A stretch of 64,000 nt of DNA from Rhodosporidiobolus odoratus (Eukaryota > Basidiomycota > Microbotryomycetes > Sporidiobolales > Sporidiobolaceae): NCBI GenBank assembly GCA_034387635.1, contig JAOANU010000001.1, positions 1,178,001 through 1,242,000 of the forward strand, written 5' to 3'. The position numbers and the translations under genes are program-made. Numbering within the stretch: the stretch's first letter is position 1; each line of letters starts with the position of its first letter. Positions 20,301 to 31,601 of the stretch are shown piece by piece. Under the pieces are notes generated by a model. It ran no database searches, had not been told where the DNA came from, and saw only the letters and a program-made list of their open reading frames with translations.

Positions 20301-22323
20301 ACACGGGCGATGGCGGAGAACGGACGGAATGCCTGCGGGACTCGTTACGGTTCGCCGCTCACGCTGTCTTCCGGAACGAAGTTTCTCACGCTGACCGCTG
20401 GGAACCACGTGGCAGCCTCTTCACCAAGGCCGCCAAGCATCTTTCCCTCGACCGATTGAAGGACATCTGCAGCGAATACACTGGAATGCGTTACGCTACC
20501 GGTACGTTGCTGCGCTTCTGTATCTTGCCGCCGTTCAAGCTCACCTTCTGCGTCGCAGGCGTCGTCGACCTCGCCCTCGCCTGTGCCTCCCAATGGGACC
20601 CTTCGGACCATGCCGTCTCTTTCTGGCTCGATGACTGCCCAGATAACGACCCTCGCGCATCGACTTACCAGCAACGGCAAGCTTGCAACCAGCTCGTCTT
20701 CGATGCGCTCGAAGCAATGGACAAACTGCTCGATGGGGCTGTCAAGCCAAATCAACGACCGGGCTCGGTGTCGTGTACGCCCCTGCCTTGCTCTCCAGTG
20801 GCAGGGCTGAACTGATCAGAATTCCTTGTGCAGACGAGGAAGCCGACGGGTTGCGAACAAACGCGTACAACAAAGCGCTCGCCGTCAAGGACGAGTTCTT
20901 CCACTTCGAGCTGTACAATTGGTACCTCTCTCGCGGAATGACTCACCAGCTTCTCGAAGTACGTACTTTCCGGCTCTCTCTTTCTCTTTGTCGTTGTTGC
21001 TGATGGCTGCCCTCGTTATGAATCGCGCAGACCCGCACGCCTTATCTCGAAGGTTTCCTCGTTCGGGAACCGACAACGCTGGAAAAGCGAGACCTTTTGT
21101 GGCAGCTCTACGTCCGAACCTCCCGTTATGCTGCTGCCGCTTCCGTACTTTCTGCCCTCGCCGATTCCACCGCGTGCGTACTTGGTCTACCTTCTACCGC
21201 CCATGCAGAGTTGCTTACGTCTCGTCGTGTACAGTCTGCCCCTTTCGCTGCAAAAGCGCGTCGAGTATCTCTCCCTCGCCGTCGGCAACGCCAAGTCGCA
21301 GCTTCCGTCAACGTCCCGTGGCGACGCCGTTCAGTTCCTTACCGACATTGAGGAGAAGCTCGAGGTTGCGCAGGTGCAGATTGAGGTCTTCCGAGCGGTG
21401 GAAGAGAGCGACATGCCACACGACGACAAGCAGGCGTGGCTGGAAAAGGTCGAGGAGAGGTTGTTCACCATCACCGAGCTTTACTCTGAATTTGCTGAGC
21501 CTCTAGAATTACTCGAGATCGTTCTGCTCATCGTACGTCTGGTAATCTTCCGCCTCATAGTCGCTCAGACTGACTTGTCGCGCCCACAGTTCCATGTTTC
21601 GGACCACCGCGATCCTCTTCTCGTCACGTCGACTTGGGAGTCTATCCTCGCACGCGGTACGCCTACCTACCACCGCCCGACTACCACTTACGCTGACGCT
21701 TGATTCGACCTTGCAGTCCAAGAATCGCAACCGGATCACCCACTCGAAGCCATCGCCGCCAAAGTCACCCAATTAGGCCAGCGCTTCCAGTCTTCCGATG
21801 TGTCCTTCCCTCTCTGTGCGTTCCTCCCCTTACCCATATCCTATCCTGCGAGGCGGCTGAACTTGTTGCGCACGCAGCCGACCTTGTTGCCCTCCTCGAG
21901 CGATTCAGCTACGAGCATCGTCAAGAAGCTCGACCAGGCTGGGTTGCTCTTGCCATTCGGGACGCTGGCGTGCCTTACGAAGCAATCTTTGCTGTCTTCG
22001 ACGAGCTGATCACCGCAAAGGCGAGCTCTTTCTCCGTTCTTTCCCGCCTCCTTCTCCGTACTGACTGGATGGAGTGCATGCAGGTCCCACCTTGGCACAC
22101 CTCCGCCGGCTTGACGTTCCTCGCCGCCGACGTGGCCGAACTGCTCTCTTCCTGGCTGTCGGAAGCGACCGCCGCCCCGTCCTCCCTCTCTCGATCTTTC
22201 CCCGCCACCGACGTCGAGTCCGCCATCGCTCGGTACCTCATGTCGCTGCAGACGGCCACGAACGCTGGAACCGTCGTGGCAAAGTTGCAAGAGATGCAGC
22301 GGAGTATCAGAAGGAGGTATTGA
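17185..22323 (+). CDS. NUP170: Nucleoporin NUP155/NUP170, inner-ring scaffold
   Basis: Large scaffold nucleoporin that binds the pore membrane and the NIC96 module. Fourteen exons join in phase (17185-17413, 17519-17623, 17690-17786, 17843-19207, 19279-19487, 19554-19764, 19828-20501, 20559-20774, 20834-20958, 21031-21173, 21235-21532, 21590-21656, 21717-21815, 21878-22323), giving about 1427 aa, near the family norm. A Ser/Gln-rich head with a poly-Gln run precedes a beta-propeller: RCTMGLLPEIERSWVTVDHRLLLWDW, then SHLLVLATPSQVTLVGL. A C-terminal helical solenoid follows, with YLEGFLVREPTTLEKRDLLW and LSRLLLRTDWMECM. I chose the ATG at 17185 (MADAPPTQ); an in-frame ATG lies at 17086. The donor at 20775 was picked by phase. 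Confidence 0.92.
17266..17311 (+). repeat. CAA/CAG repeat encoding poly-Gln in NUP170
   Basis: Interrupted CAACAG repeat encoding about 13 consecutive Gln near residue 30 of the nucleoporin. Such tracts vary in length between strains. Confidence 0.85.
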
Positions 22324-23058
22324 GCCGAAGTAGGCGGTAGATGGAAAATACAGAATTTGCCTTTCTTAGGCGGCCGACCACGCAGAGGCACTGAGGGTGC
22401 GTGGCTCAAGATCTTGAGGCTGTGAACGCTGCGCGAAGGAGAATCGTCGCAGTCCAAAGCTAGCAAATTCGCTGTTTACGGGAGGAAGCGGAAAACGTGC
22501 ATGGTCCAGAGGAAACGAAAGCGACGAAGAGTGCGAAGACGCAGCATGTCGATGACGCTTCGCCGCTCCCTTGCTCTGATAGCGGCTAGCTGCGCGTTGG
22601 CTTGACTGCTTTGCCTGTCACTTGCGCTGAGCGTGCTCCTCCGGACGCAACACAGTCGTGTGCAAGTTAACCCATTTACCGCCTATCGCTCTGCAAGGGT
22701 TCCTTACCCACAGGCATAACTTACGCAGTGTTTCTTGTAGCTTTGTTTCATAGCGCATGGCTGTCGGTGGCTAGGGAAGGGCAGGAGGAAGGGCATTTGA
22801 GTCGATGATGAAAGAACGGGCTTATAGGGAGCGACGCTGGCTCGAGGGCGAGTGCATTTAGATAAGGCGAGTAGCTGGAGATGTGACTGCGCACCGTAGC
22901 AATTTGCCCAGTTCATCAAGGTCAAAGGCGAATGGGCAAGAGGGTCGAGAAGGATTGTAACTCGAGGTTGGCTTCATCCCACTGCCATTAATTCCCGACA
23001 GCCCTCGCTGTTTGGACCGCAAACGCCCTACGAGGCACTCTCTGTTTGTCAACGTTTG
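22324..23058. other. Intergenic region upstream of the SET-TAD3 gene
   Basis: About 735 bp between two + strand genes. No conserved coding segment, repeat or RNA gene is seen. Confidence 0.45.
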
Positions 23059-25471
23059 ATGCACCAGAGCCAACTCACTCAGAATGGTAACCTCGTAAGT
23101 CTCTTCCCTTGTCTACATTATTTTATTCTACTCCACTTTTATCCCCCTTCTCGCTACTCTTATCTCGTGCACACTGCATCCACTCACTCTACTCCCATAC
23201 ATGCTCACTCTCCTGCTTCTTCCACTTCCCACCAGGAAACCGTGCACAAAACCAACCTCCTCGACCCTATCAACACTAAAACCAACACCCTCCCCGACCC
23301 TCTCCCCCTCCCCCTCCCCCTCCCCCTCCCGCAACCTCCTCAGCCTCCTGTCCCTTCTGCTCATGCCGACCTCCCGTCTGTCGCTGCCCTCTCCCTAAAT
23401 GGGCGGCACCATCCGGTTGAGCCCCAGCTCCCGGTTAACCTCGTCTCGGATGCAACCATGCCCCCCGCGAGTCAATCAGATGCACCTCTGACGAAACCTA
23501 TACCCGACGCACCTCAGGCGGACCACGCGTACTCGTACCCGCCTCCTCCCTCCGGTGAAGAAGACGGGTCTCTGCCCTACCCCGCCGAGACGCCGCACCT
23601 TACCCGTGCGCCCGTCGTTGTAGCGTGCAAAGATCCGAAAGTCGGAAGGGGCGTGTTTGCGACGGCGGATATTCCAGCGGGACAGGTGGTCGAAATCAGT
23701 CCCGTGCTGGTTTTGAGCGAAGAAGAGTATACGGGACGGAAGAAGAGTGAGCTAAACGATGGTGCACTCAAGGGCGTTGAGGCCAGTCAGCTCAGGGGAT
23801 ACGTGTTCAGCTGGGGTCGGAACGGTAGTATGGCGGTTGCTTTGGGCCTTGGTTCGTGCTTTTCTCTCGCTCTCTGCCATTCATCCGTTGTTTTTCTGAC
23901 TGACTCTGGCATGTACAGGCTCTCTCTTCAATCACTCCTCTTCGCCCAACGTCTCGTATTCGCTCGACTCTGCTGCGTACACCATAACGTACTGCACTGC
24001 CAAGCCAGTTCAAGCCGGCGAGGAGCTCACCATCTTCTACGGGCACTCCGTCCGCTTCGCTGGCTCGTCGGCTCCCTCTCCAAGCGAAGCCGAAGTGCCG
24101 GATGACGAGTGGGGTGGCCTGGGCGGCGTGGACGCGTTAAGCGACGGCGGGGACTCGGATCAAGACATCGACGGACTGAAGCGTCTCTCGCAGCAAGAAC
24201 TCTTCGAGCGGGACAACGAAGTGCTCGAGTTTACCGCCGAGGGCTTCCCGTGGCGAAAGATTACCAACATCATCGACCCCGAAGATCGAACGCTCACGAC
24301 CAGTACGTTCCTTTGAGCTCACATCGTAAACCCATGCTAAGTCGTTCTCTCTACAGTGCCTTGTTACGCCATGACCATTCCTGCCCGTCACTCCGCCATC
24401 GTCTTCGCGTTCGTCCGCAAGTACACTAGCCGCAGGTTCAACGAACTCGGCCATCTCAAGCGTGTCAAGCCCATTCCGGTAGACGACGCAGCCAGCCGTC
24501 CTAGGTCACCCAAGTCGCCTGCGTCGTCGGCGAGCAGCAGCGGCAGCGAGTGCGACGACTCCTTCCCTTCTACGAAGCGGCCTCGCGCCACGTCCATACG
24601 AACCGAGGCCGATTCTCAACAGCAAGTTCTCCTGTTCCCCGTTGCGACGGCGCCGGTTAACCTCGACGAGCTCCTCGCCGCTTCGCCTTTCGCCGTTGCC
24701 CTCGGAGACTCCCCTATGCCAAAGATCTACGTCGTCGATGTCCCTGCTCAGCCGGCGCACACGGAGGAGCAGGCGCGTGACTGGTCCACCGTTTGGCCTG
24801 TCACCATTGTGCATATTCGCGAAGGCGCAAAGGCGACGCGGAGGAAGCGCGGGTGGGAGAGGGCCAAGATGGAGTGGATTGAGCACGAATCGAGGCGGGC
24901 GTGGGACAAGGCGGAGGAGGCGGGTCGAAGGGGCGAAGTGCGTGCTGCTTCTCGCTCCTTCGTCACTTGCGCGCACAGCTGATTTGGTCTTGACATACAG
25001 TACCCCATTGCTTGTCATGTGACGGACTCTTGGTACCCGGGCTTCCACGGCTCGTTCAACCGCCCGATCACCCTCGTGAACACCTTCGACACGCGCAAGT
25101 CGACCGGCAACACCCTTGCCCACGCTGCCTGCAACGCCATCGACGCGGTCGGTATTCTTGACCTGCACGATGGCCGACCGGAACTTGCCCGCTTCTCACC
25201 TGACGCCGCCGACCCGCCTTACCTCCTCACCGGTCTCTCCGTCTTTATGAGCCACGAACCCTGTCTCCTGTGCGCCATGAGTCTGTTGCACTCTCGCATC
25301 AAGTCGCTCTACTTTATGAAGCCGGCGCCCGGGGCGGGAGGATGCGGTAGCTTGTACAATGTGCATGAGGACGGTGGGTTGAACCACCGCTTCGAGGTGT
25401 GGGAGTGGATTGGACCGAAGGATAGGGGTATGGCTATTGGGGCGGGTGAGACGTTGAGCTGCGATCCTTAG
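23059..25471 (+). CDS. SET-domain / TAD3 tRNA adenosine deaminase subunit fusion
   Basis: Exons 23059-23094, 23236-23851, 23919-24302, 24357-24937 and 25001-25471 encode about 695 aa. After a Pro-rich linker comes a compact SET methyltransferase domain: GRGVFATADIPAGQVVEISPV, GLGSLFNHSSSPNVSY and AGEELTIFYG, with the NH and Tyr motifs present. It resembles the small SET domain of fission yeast Set7. The second half is TAD3, the noncatalytic partner of the A34-to-I34 tRNA deaminase: HLKRVKPIP, IYVVDVP, LAHAACNAIDAV and EPCLLCAMSLLHSR. The deaminase Glu is replaced (HAA, not HAE), as expected for TAD3. The halves meet inside one continuous set of phased exons. The short first exon is the least certain part. 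Confidence 0.82.
23301..23330 (+). repeat. (CTCCCC)n coding repeat in the SET-TAD3 gene
   Basis: Tandem CTCCCC units encode alternating Leu-Pro in the N-terminal linker. It is likely a disordered spacer. Confidence 0.85.
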
Positions 25472-26108
25472 GTGCTGTTGGAGGGAGGCGGAAGGCGCAG
25501 TAGATTTTTTTCTTCTCTTTGACTTTTCGATTTGTTCCCTTTTCACCTGTTCCCCGCTATAATGTGCCTGCATATATGTCTGGTTGACACATCTCTTGGT
25601 CGTGGCGAGAGCGGAATAGTCCGCTGAGATTGATGCTGCGATGTTGGCAGAATTTCGGAGCTCACCCGGTCGTGCTCCCAGCTTTGTGTAGCTGCCTTGG
25701 TCTTCCCTTCCTTCTCCTTCCCGTACTTCACCTCACCCCTACTCTGCGGTTGCTACATGACGATTATCGGCTTACCCTGTTCCCATACTATACACCAGCG
25801 ACTTCAAGCCTGCGCTCCGTCCACCGCCTGACGCAGTTTTCGCCAAAGCGCAAGGAGCACCCCTCGTCCCCTCGCACGGTCAACGTCGGGCGAACAGCAC
25901 AAGGAATGACCTCTGCTTCCAGGCACTGTGCTAGGCCACGCACCGGGATGGTCATCTCATGCAGCGCTGGTGCAGGCGAGGGGTGATGGTCAGCGCTTAG
26001 GCGCGTTGCTGCCAGGCTTACGGAGTTGCACGAGCATACTGGTTGCTGTTGGTGCTGGCTGGTCGTATCGCTGCATCGCCAGCTTACACGCTGGCGACGA
26101 CCCCCCCT

Positions 26109-26143
<35 letters not shown>

Positions 26144-26551
26144 CCCTGAACTCCCTCTTCCTACACCCCGCTTCCCCCTATACCCTCCTCCTCAAGCCCC
26201 GCCGCTCTTCTCCGGGAGAGTCGGTGCGTGTGCAATCCGGATGCAGAGGGCGTGAAGGCGTAGCGAAGAACCACCCACCTCGGCCTCTCTTCTCGGAGAG
26301 AAAGGTTGAGGGCGCACTCTTTTGCGTTGCCTTCCTCTCTGCCTTGCCTCCTTGTGAGTGCGTAGGCTGCCACGAAGGTTTCCTTCACAGGTGCGCGAGA
26401 TGCCTTGATGTCATTCTCAAGCTATTTATCTTGCTTTTCTCGCTCGTTTGTTCAGTTTTGCTTCGGCTTCTACCTTCCGCTTGGAACTGAACGTCACGCA
26501 TCACCCTAATCTCGCTGCTGGCTGGCTCGCACACACGCTCTCGTTGCCCTT
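25472..26551. other. Intergenic region with a long poly-C tract
   Basis: About 1.1 kb between SET-TAD3 and the next gene. It holds the poly-C run at 26110-26140. No conserved coding segment is seen, although the first exon of the downstream membrane protein may lie here. Confidence 0.45.
26110..26140. repeat. Poly-C homopolymer of 31 bases
   Basis: An uninterrupted run of 31 C, preceded by a separate run of seven C at 26101-26107 and followed by TCCCCC. It is the longest homopolymer in the window. The minus strand is poly-G. Confidence 0.95.
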
Positions 26552-27367
26552 TTGATCCTCTCGTCAACGCTGCGACTGCCCAGTCGACGCTGCGAAGTGG
26601 TCGGATCGTCCGCGGAGCATAGCCAGCCCTCCTTATTTCCTCTTCTGGCTCTTCCTGCCCGTCGACTCTACGCCAGCCGGGGATGCAGTCGTGCGACGAC
26701 GGAGGATGGGTACGTCCCGCCGCTCGCCGAAGCATTCAAGCCAGCTGACCTCCTCTTTGCAGACATCGCTACACTTGCCAACATCCCCGCCACGACCATC
26801 CACACGGCCTCTCTTGCCGTGTCATCTTCGTCCGCCACACCTACAAGCACGAGTTCCGCCATCTCAACGATCAAAGCCTCGGATGGTCAAGCAGGCGAAG
26901 GTCCCCTCCCCCTTGCCCTCACCATCTTCGCCTACACCTGCGCCTTCCTCGTCGCCGCCGTGTTTATCGCATCGTGCAGCATGTGCGCCTATCGCATACA
27001 TCAGAGCAACGTCTATGCCAAGGAACACCCGTGGAAGGCGGTTGATTTGGCGGCGGTGGCTAAGGAGAGCAAGCGAAGAGAGAAGGAGGAAAAGAAACGA
27101 CGGAAATTGGAGGCGGTCGAGAAGAGGGAGGCGATGGTAGAAGACTCGGACGAAGGATCGAGCGAGGAAGATAGCGAGGAGGAAGAGCTGCTGAGGCCAC
27201 CGCCGGGGAGATTTAGACGGGAGAAGAAAAGGGAAAAGGACGACCTGGACGAGGAAGAGTGGTATGGACACAGCCTAGGGAAAGACGACGATGAGGCAGC
27301 GGACCGGCGGCGGGCACGGAGAAAGCGACGGCGGGTACGAGATAGGGCGTCAATGGGCCGTCGATGA
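26552..27367 (+). CDS. Uncharacterised single-pass membrane protein, charged C-terminal tail (5' end unresolved)
   Basis: The frame is open across these positions but begins at TTG and has no in-frame ATG before the membrane segment. The true start is probably in an unidentified upstream exon. The chain has a Ser/Thr-rich region (SLAVSSSSATPTSTSSA), one hydrophobic helix (ALTIFAYTCAFLVAAVFIAS) followed by CSMCAYRI, then a long charged tail with KESKRREKEEKKRRK, an acidic patch (DSDEGSSEEDSEEEE) and a basic end (RRRARRKRRRVRDR). This suggests a type I membrane protein with a cytosolic tail. I recognise no family. Confidence 0.5.
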   Translation: MILSSTLRLPSRRCEVVGSSAEHSQPSLFPLLALPARRLYASRGCSRATTEDGYVPPLAEAFKPADLLFADIATLANIPATTIHTASLAVSSSSATPTSTSSAISTIKASDGQAGEGPLPLALTIFAYTCAFLVAAVFIASCSMCAYRIHQSNVYAKEHPWKAVDLAAVAKESKRREKEEKKRRKLEAVEKREAMVEDSDEGSSEEDSEEEELLRPPPGRFRREKKREKDDLDEEEWYGHSLGKDDDEAADRRRARRKRRRVRDRASMGRR

Positions 27368-28113
27368 TCATTGTATGACTATTCAGGTTTTCGAGGGTAG
27401 AGGGCATTGAGAAAAGACCGTTCTCAAGCGAGACCGACCGGGCGTGCGGCCCTTCTACTGCCCGCGAGTTCAACAGCGTCGTGTATGGCGGCCTCCGAGC
27501 ACCGCAGCGAGCCGCGTTGCAAAAGCGTCTATTCCATTTCGCCTCGACATGTTCTTCTCCTCGACCGCATCTTCAGTCGGTCCGTTTCTCTCGTCATATC
27601 GCTATCGCCTTTCAAGGTCTGGAATACTGGTCTCCTCCGCTGACAAACACTCAACACCCACCTGCCACCAGCTGTCACTTCGCCAGCGCCATCGCATTCG
27701 CTTCTCCCCACTCGGCGTCGAGCGTTCAACTCGCAACTGACTATCGTCCAACCAGCGGACGGCGGAAACACGGCAACGTGATCAGAATCGAAGTCCGTGC
27801 GTGACCTCCTATCCTGTCAGCTGTCAACAGGCCTGCAAGATATCGAAGAAGGGTTGGGGAGGAGGGTCCGAGGAGGGTGATCACGACGCACTTAGGCAGA
27901 GGTGCTGCAAGTCGAGCACACTTTGGTGCTCTTGACTGTACTGGAAGCGAGTCCCGAACCGTAAGAGCACCTGCGACGAAACGCTGCTTTTCTCCGGCGT
28001 CGTACTGGAGTTGCTCTTGACAGTTCCCCTGCTGACAGAAAGCGCATATTGACGCCGCTCCACGCCTCCACAGACTCTCAAGTGATTGCTAGCGATTCAT
28101 CACGATTCGAAGC
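27368..28113. other. Intergenic region upstream of the FUN14 gene
   Basis: About 745 bp without a conserved reading frame, repeat or RNA gene that I can see. Confidence 0.45.
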
Positions 28114-28903
28114 ATGCTCGCACCACGTTGGCCGACCCCACTTTCCTCCCTCCTGCGGCACTCGACCCGCTCGCAAACGCCCTTCACTTCTTACACCCGC
28201 TCCCTCTGTTCTACCACTACCCACACCGCCAACTCGAGCTCCCGACAACTGCTCCACTCCTACCGCCTTGCCGTCGCCCTCTCTCTTCCCGTCGGCGCGC
28301 TCGCTTTCTCCGCGTTGAACTCGCGAAAACCGCTCGACTGCGCAAGCGATAGGACTTACGCCCAGGGAGCACCGGTCGAGCCGACGCCAGGCTCGGCGGG
28401 TGGAAAACCTGTGCCGAAGGAGGCGGAAAGCATCGTAAACCTGAGGGATCTTGGGTTTGGAACGGTCAGCGGGATTTGCGTTGGCGTGTTTGTCAAGAAG
28501 GGCTTGAGGGTACGCTACTCCTCAACTACGTACTTGCCCGAGGAACCGGAACCTCGTCTGAAGTTGATTTGACTTGCAGATGGCGGCGTTCTTCCTCGGC
28601 GGCGCCTTTGTCTTGCTCCAGGTAACTCAGCCTTTCTCGCACGGTTTCGTACATTCCTTGGGTCATTGCTAACCCGTGTTCATCCTCCAGTACATGTCGT
28701 CGCGCTCCCTGATCGACGTCAACTGGTCCGCCCTGTCCAAGTCGTACGACTCGTTCATCACCAAGCGGGCGGGACCATCTGCGTCGCAAGGCGGAAACCG
28801 GTTGAAAGGCATTACGGCCTGGTTCATCGACTTTATCTCGGCCAACGTCCAGCAACGAGCGACGTTTGTGGCAGGAATCGGGTTGGGATTGAGATTAGGG
28901 TGA
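28114..28903 (+). CDS. FUN14-domain mitochondrial outer-membrane protein
   Basis: Exons 28114-28509, 28580-28621 and 28691-28903 encode about 216 aa. The N-terminal 60 residues are rich in Arg, Ser and Thr, consistent with mitochondrial targeting. The FUN14 core follows: NLRDLGFGTVSGICVGVFVKKGLR, then MAAFFLGGAFVLLQYMSS and VNWSALSKSYDSF, ending with ATFVAGIGLGLRLG. These Gly-rich helices match the family's three membrane segments. Animal FUNDC1 is a mitophagy receptor with an N-terminal LC3 motif. I see no clear counterpart of that motif here, so the exact role is open. Confidence 0.85.
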
Positions 28904-29093
28904 GGAAGGTCACGGTGTGGAGTGGAGGGAAAAGGACCTGGAGGCGTGTTTAGAATTGAATTCGAGGGGAGGCATACCCGTGGTCATAGGTACATGATCT
29001 TGAGTGTACACCGCGCATATCTTTCCTGTAGCGTTTGTGTGAAGGGAGAGGAGAAGACGTAAAAATGAGAGGTAGAGGTTTTCTTCCCTTACC

Positions 29094-30765
29094 ATGTTGT
29101 CGACTCGTCGCTGTCGGCTTTCTTTACTGCTTTTCGCCTCGTCTCCGTTTCGCATCGTCACTCCTGTCACCTGCGCTGTGTCTCCGGCCTCGTTCATGTC
29201 AACCGCCGCAACCGCGTTACGCAATCCGAAATCTCGAGTCTTTTCAACTGGACCTCCTGCTTCGACGCAAGGGTTAGACCTGTACTCTGTGAGGACTCCG
29301 AATGGCCTCAAGGTATGTCTTCCAAGCTCTAGCGGTCTAGCGGATTGCTGACAACGTTTCGGGTTGCTGGTGGGGGGAAACAGATTAACGTCGCCCTTGA
29401 AGGTAAGCAGCCCGTCTAGCACATTGAGTCACCATCCGTACACTCTTGGGCCCTACACGGCCATACCCGCGTCCTGCTCGATTCCTCGCTGATCGCCTCT
29501 TTCTCCCCGCTTCATGCCCGACTTGCAGAACTTCGCGCCCTTGGAACCCCCGTCAAGTACACCGAACACACGCTCGACTTTTCCAAGAACGAACAGAAGG
29601 AGGACTGGTATGTCAGGGAGATTAACCCAAATGGGCACATTCCAGCCGTGAGGATTTTCTTTGGCTCTTCCTTTTATTCCCTTGTCGTTTTCAACCTACC
29701 GTCACCTCGGTTCACCCGCTCCCGAAAGGAGGTTGCTCCTCTAATCCCCTCTGTGCTGTTACCACCGGCTGGCGCGACGGACGCACTGCTTGTGACGAGA
29801 CTGACCCAAACTCCTTTTTTCTTTTCTCCGCCGGTCTGCAGATCGTTGACCGCTCCCGCCACGATCAAAGAGTCTTCGAGACTGGTAGTATCATCCTCTA
29901 CCTAGCCAAGCATTACGATACAGGTTACAAGCTACATTTCGCTGAGGATGATGATGAAACCGAGATGGTATGCCCTTTTTCCGGACCTTCCTTTGTTGTC
30001 CTGTGCTTCTGTCTGATCCGGACCAATTGGGTCTGTTGTGAACAGCTCAGCTGGATCTTCTTCCAGCACGGCGGTATTGGTCCAATGTCAGCTTTGTTCC
30101 CTCTTTCTCAGCTGCGCCTGCTGATTCCTAGTTCCCTCATGTCGCAGGCAAGGGCAAGCCGGTCACTTCCTCAATGCCGCACCTGAGAAGATTCCTTATG
30201 CTGCGAAGCGCTACATTGACGAGACGAAGAGGCTGCTTGGCGTCTATGAAGAGCGCCTGCAAAGCGAAGGAGGGAGGGACTTCCTCGTCGGACCTGGCAA
30301 GGGCAAGTTCTCATACGTACGCCAGCATCCTAGTAACACCTTTTTTCCTTGTCGACTCTATGGTCCTTGGCTGCTGCTAACATTCACCCTTCCGTGTTTT
30401 AGGCCGATATCGTGGGTCTCCGCTTTTGTGCCGGCCTCCGCTCAGCAAACCGACTCATTGTGCTGAAAAGACACACTTCTGATGCTGGCACTCCTTGGCT
30501 TCCTCCCGCGCAGGTCTCGTTCACCTGGATCCGTAGTCACCCAATCTCCCTCGGCCTCCCCTCCCTCACCACAGCCGGCTTCCCCGCCCTCGACGCCTGG
30601 GTCTCTCGCATCTCTACCCGCCCAGGAACCGCCAAGGCGCTCGAAGGGAACGGGATTGACAAATTCAAGGCTGAGGAGGGGTGGGAGAAAAAGGTTGAGG
30701 ACAAGGTCAAGTGGGTTTGGGTGGGCGACGAGGCTGGTCAGGGAAGGCAGAGGGACGAGCTCTGA
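29094..30765 (+). CDS. Glutathione S-transferase, URE2/GST-N type
   Basis: Conjugates or reduces substrates with glutathione; some relatives act in stress or nitrogen control. Eight exons join in phase (29094-29312, 29384-29402, 29529-29647, 29842-29967, 30046-30086, 30148-30316, 30403-30411, 30514-30765) giving about 317 aa. The thioredoxin-fold half shows DLYSVRTPNGLKINVALEEL, INPNGHIPAIVDR and ETGSIILYLAKHYD. The helical half shows WIFFQHGGIGPMQGQAGHF, then FSYADIVSFTWIRSH. An N-terminal extension of about 55 residues could be a mitochondrial signal; a second in-frame ATG at 29196 would remove most of it. Two exons are tiny (19 and 9 nt); both are required for the conserved sequence. Confidence 0.88.
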
Positions 30766-31601
30766 GCATGAGAGTAGCTTGGTGTAAGGTTAGCACTACG
30801 AAACTTATCGGAAGCGTGCGTCAATACGTTCCGATGGTGTAGCAAAAGTTCAGCAACTAAGCGCGGCGTGCATCGGTCCGTCGCCTGATACGGCGTCCAA
30901 GCTCAAAGTCAAGTCGAAAAAATGAGCGTCTTGGGGGAAGAGAAGCCGTAAACTTCGTCCAGCAGAGGATGCGAATCCGGATTGAGAAGGCCATAAGCCA
31001 ATCAATCAATCCATGGCCAACGGTGAACATTTTGTGCTTCTGGCCTTCTGGTTCCCGAGGCAGCACGAAGCGGGGCACTGGTAGATAGCGCCGCCGTATC
31101 GAGCGCGAGTCGAGTCCTGCGAGGACACATCGTCGAGGCTTGAAGGCCGCCCAAATTTAGCTGGTGTTCGAAGTCGAGCTATTTGTATAGCTTATGAGTT
31201 GCAAGATCTACCGACACAAGTAAGGAAAGGTAAGCGCCACGTCGTGACAGCACAGAGACGCTGTCAACTCTACTACGAAGGCGAAAGAAAAAAGGTTGGA
31301 GGCAGATCTCGAGAAAAACGAATAGAGAGCAAGAATGAAAAGGCGAGACTATGCAGCAAGGAATGTAGGCCATGGGAAGGATCAAGAGATGATGGCTAGC
31401 AAGAGTGTAGGTACGAGGGAAAGCAATCTTGGGTACTAAGCCTCTATGGCACGGATGGCGAGGTGGGAAAAAAGTCGAAGCGAGGCAGAGAGAAGGTATT
31501 ATAGATGCGTAATGTCTGTTGAGCTGCGGTCAAGCTGCACGAAAATTATCAGGTCAGTCTCGAGGCGATTTTCGGACCCACGAGAGCTCGCGCACCTTCG
31601 G
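30766..31601. other. Convergent intergenic region
   Basis: About 835 bp between the 3' ends of the GST gene (+) and the Ser-rich membrane protein (-). No coding signal is recognised. Confidence 0.45.

Noticed and set aside
26691..27140. Alternative frame starting at an ATG near 26684-26706 as the start of the membrane protein
   Set aside because: That frame gives a Pro/Ser/Arg-rich product and does not join the transmembrane frame through any phase-compatible GT-AG intron of normal length.
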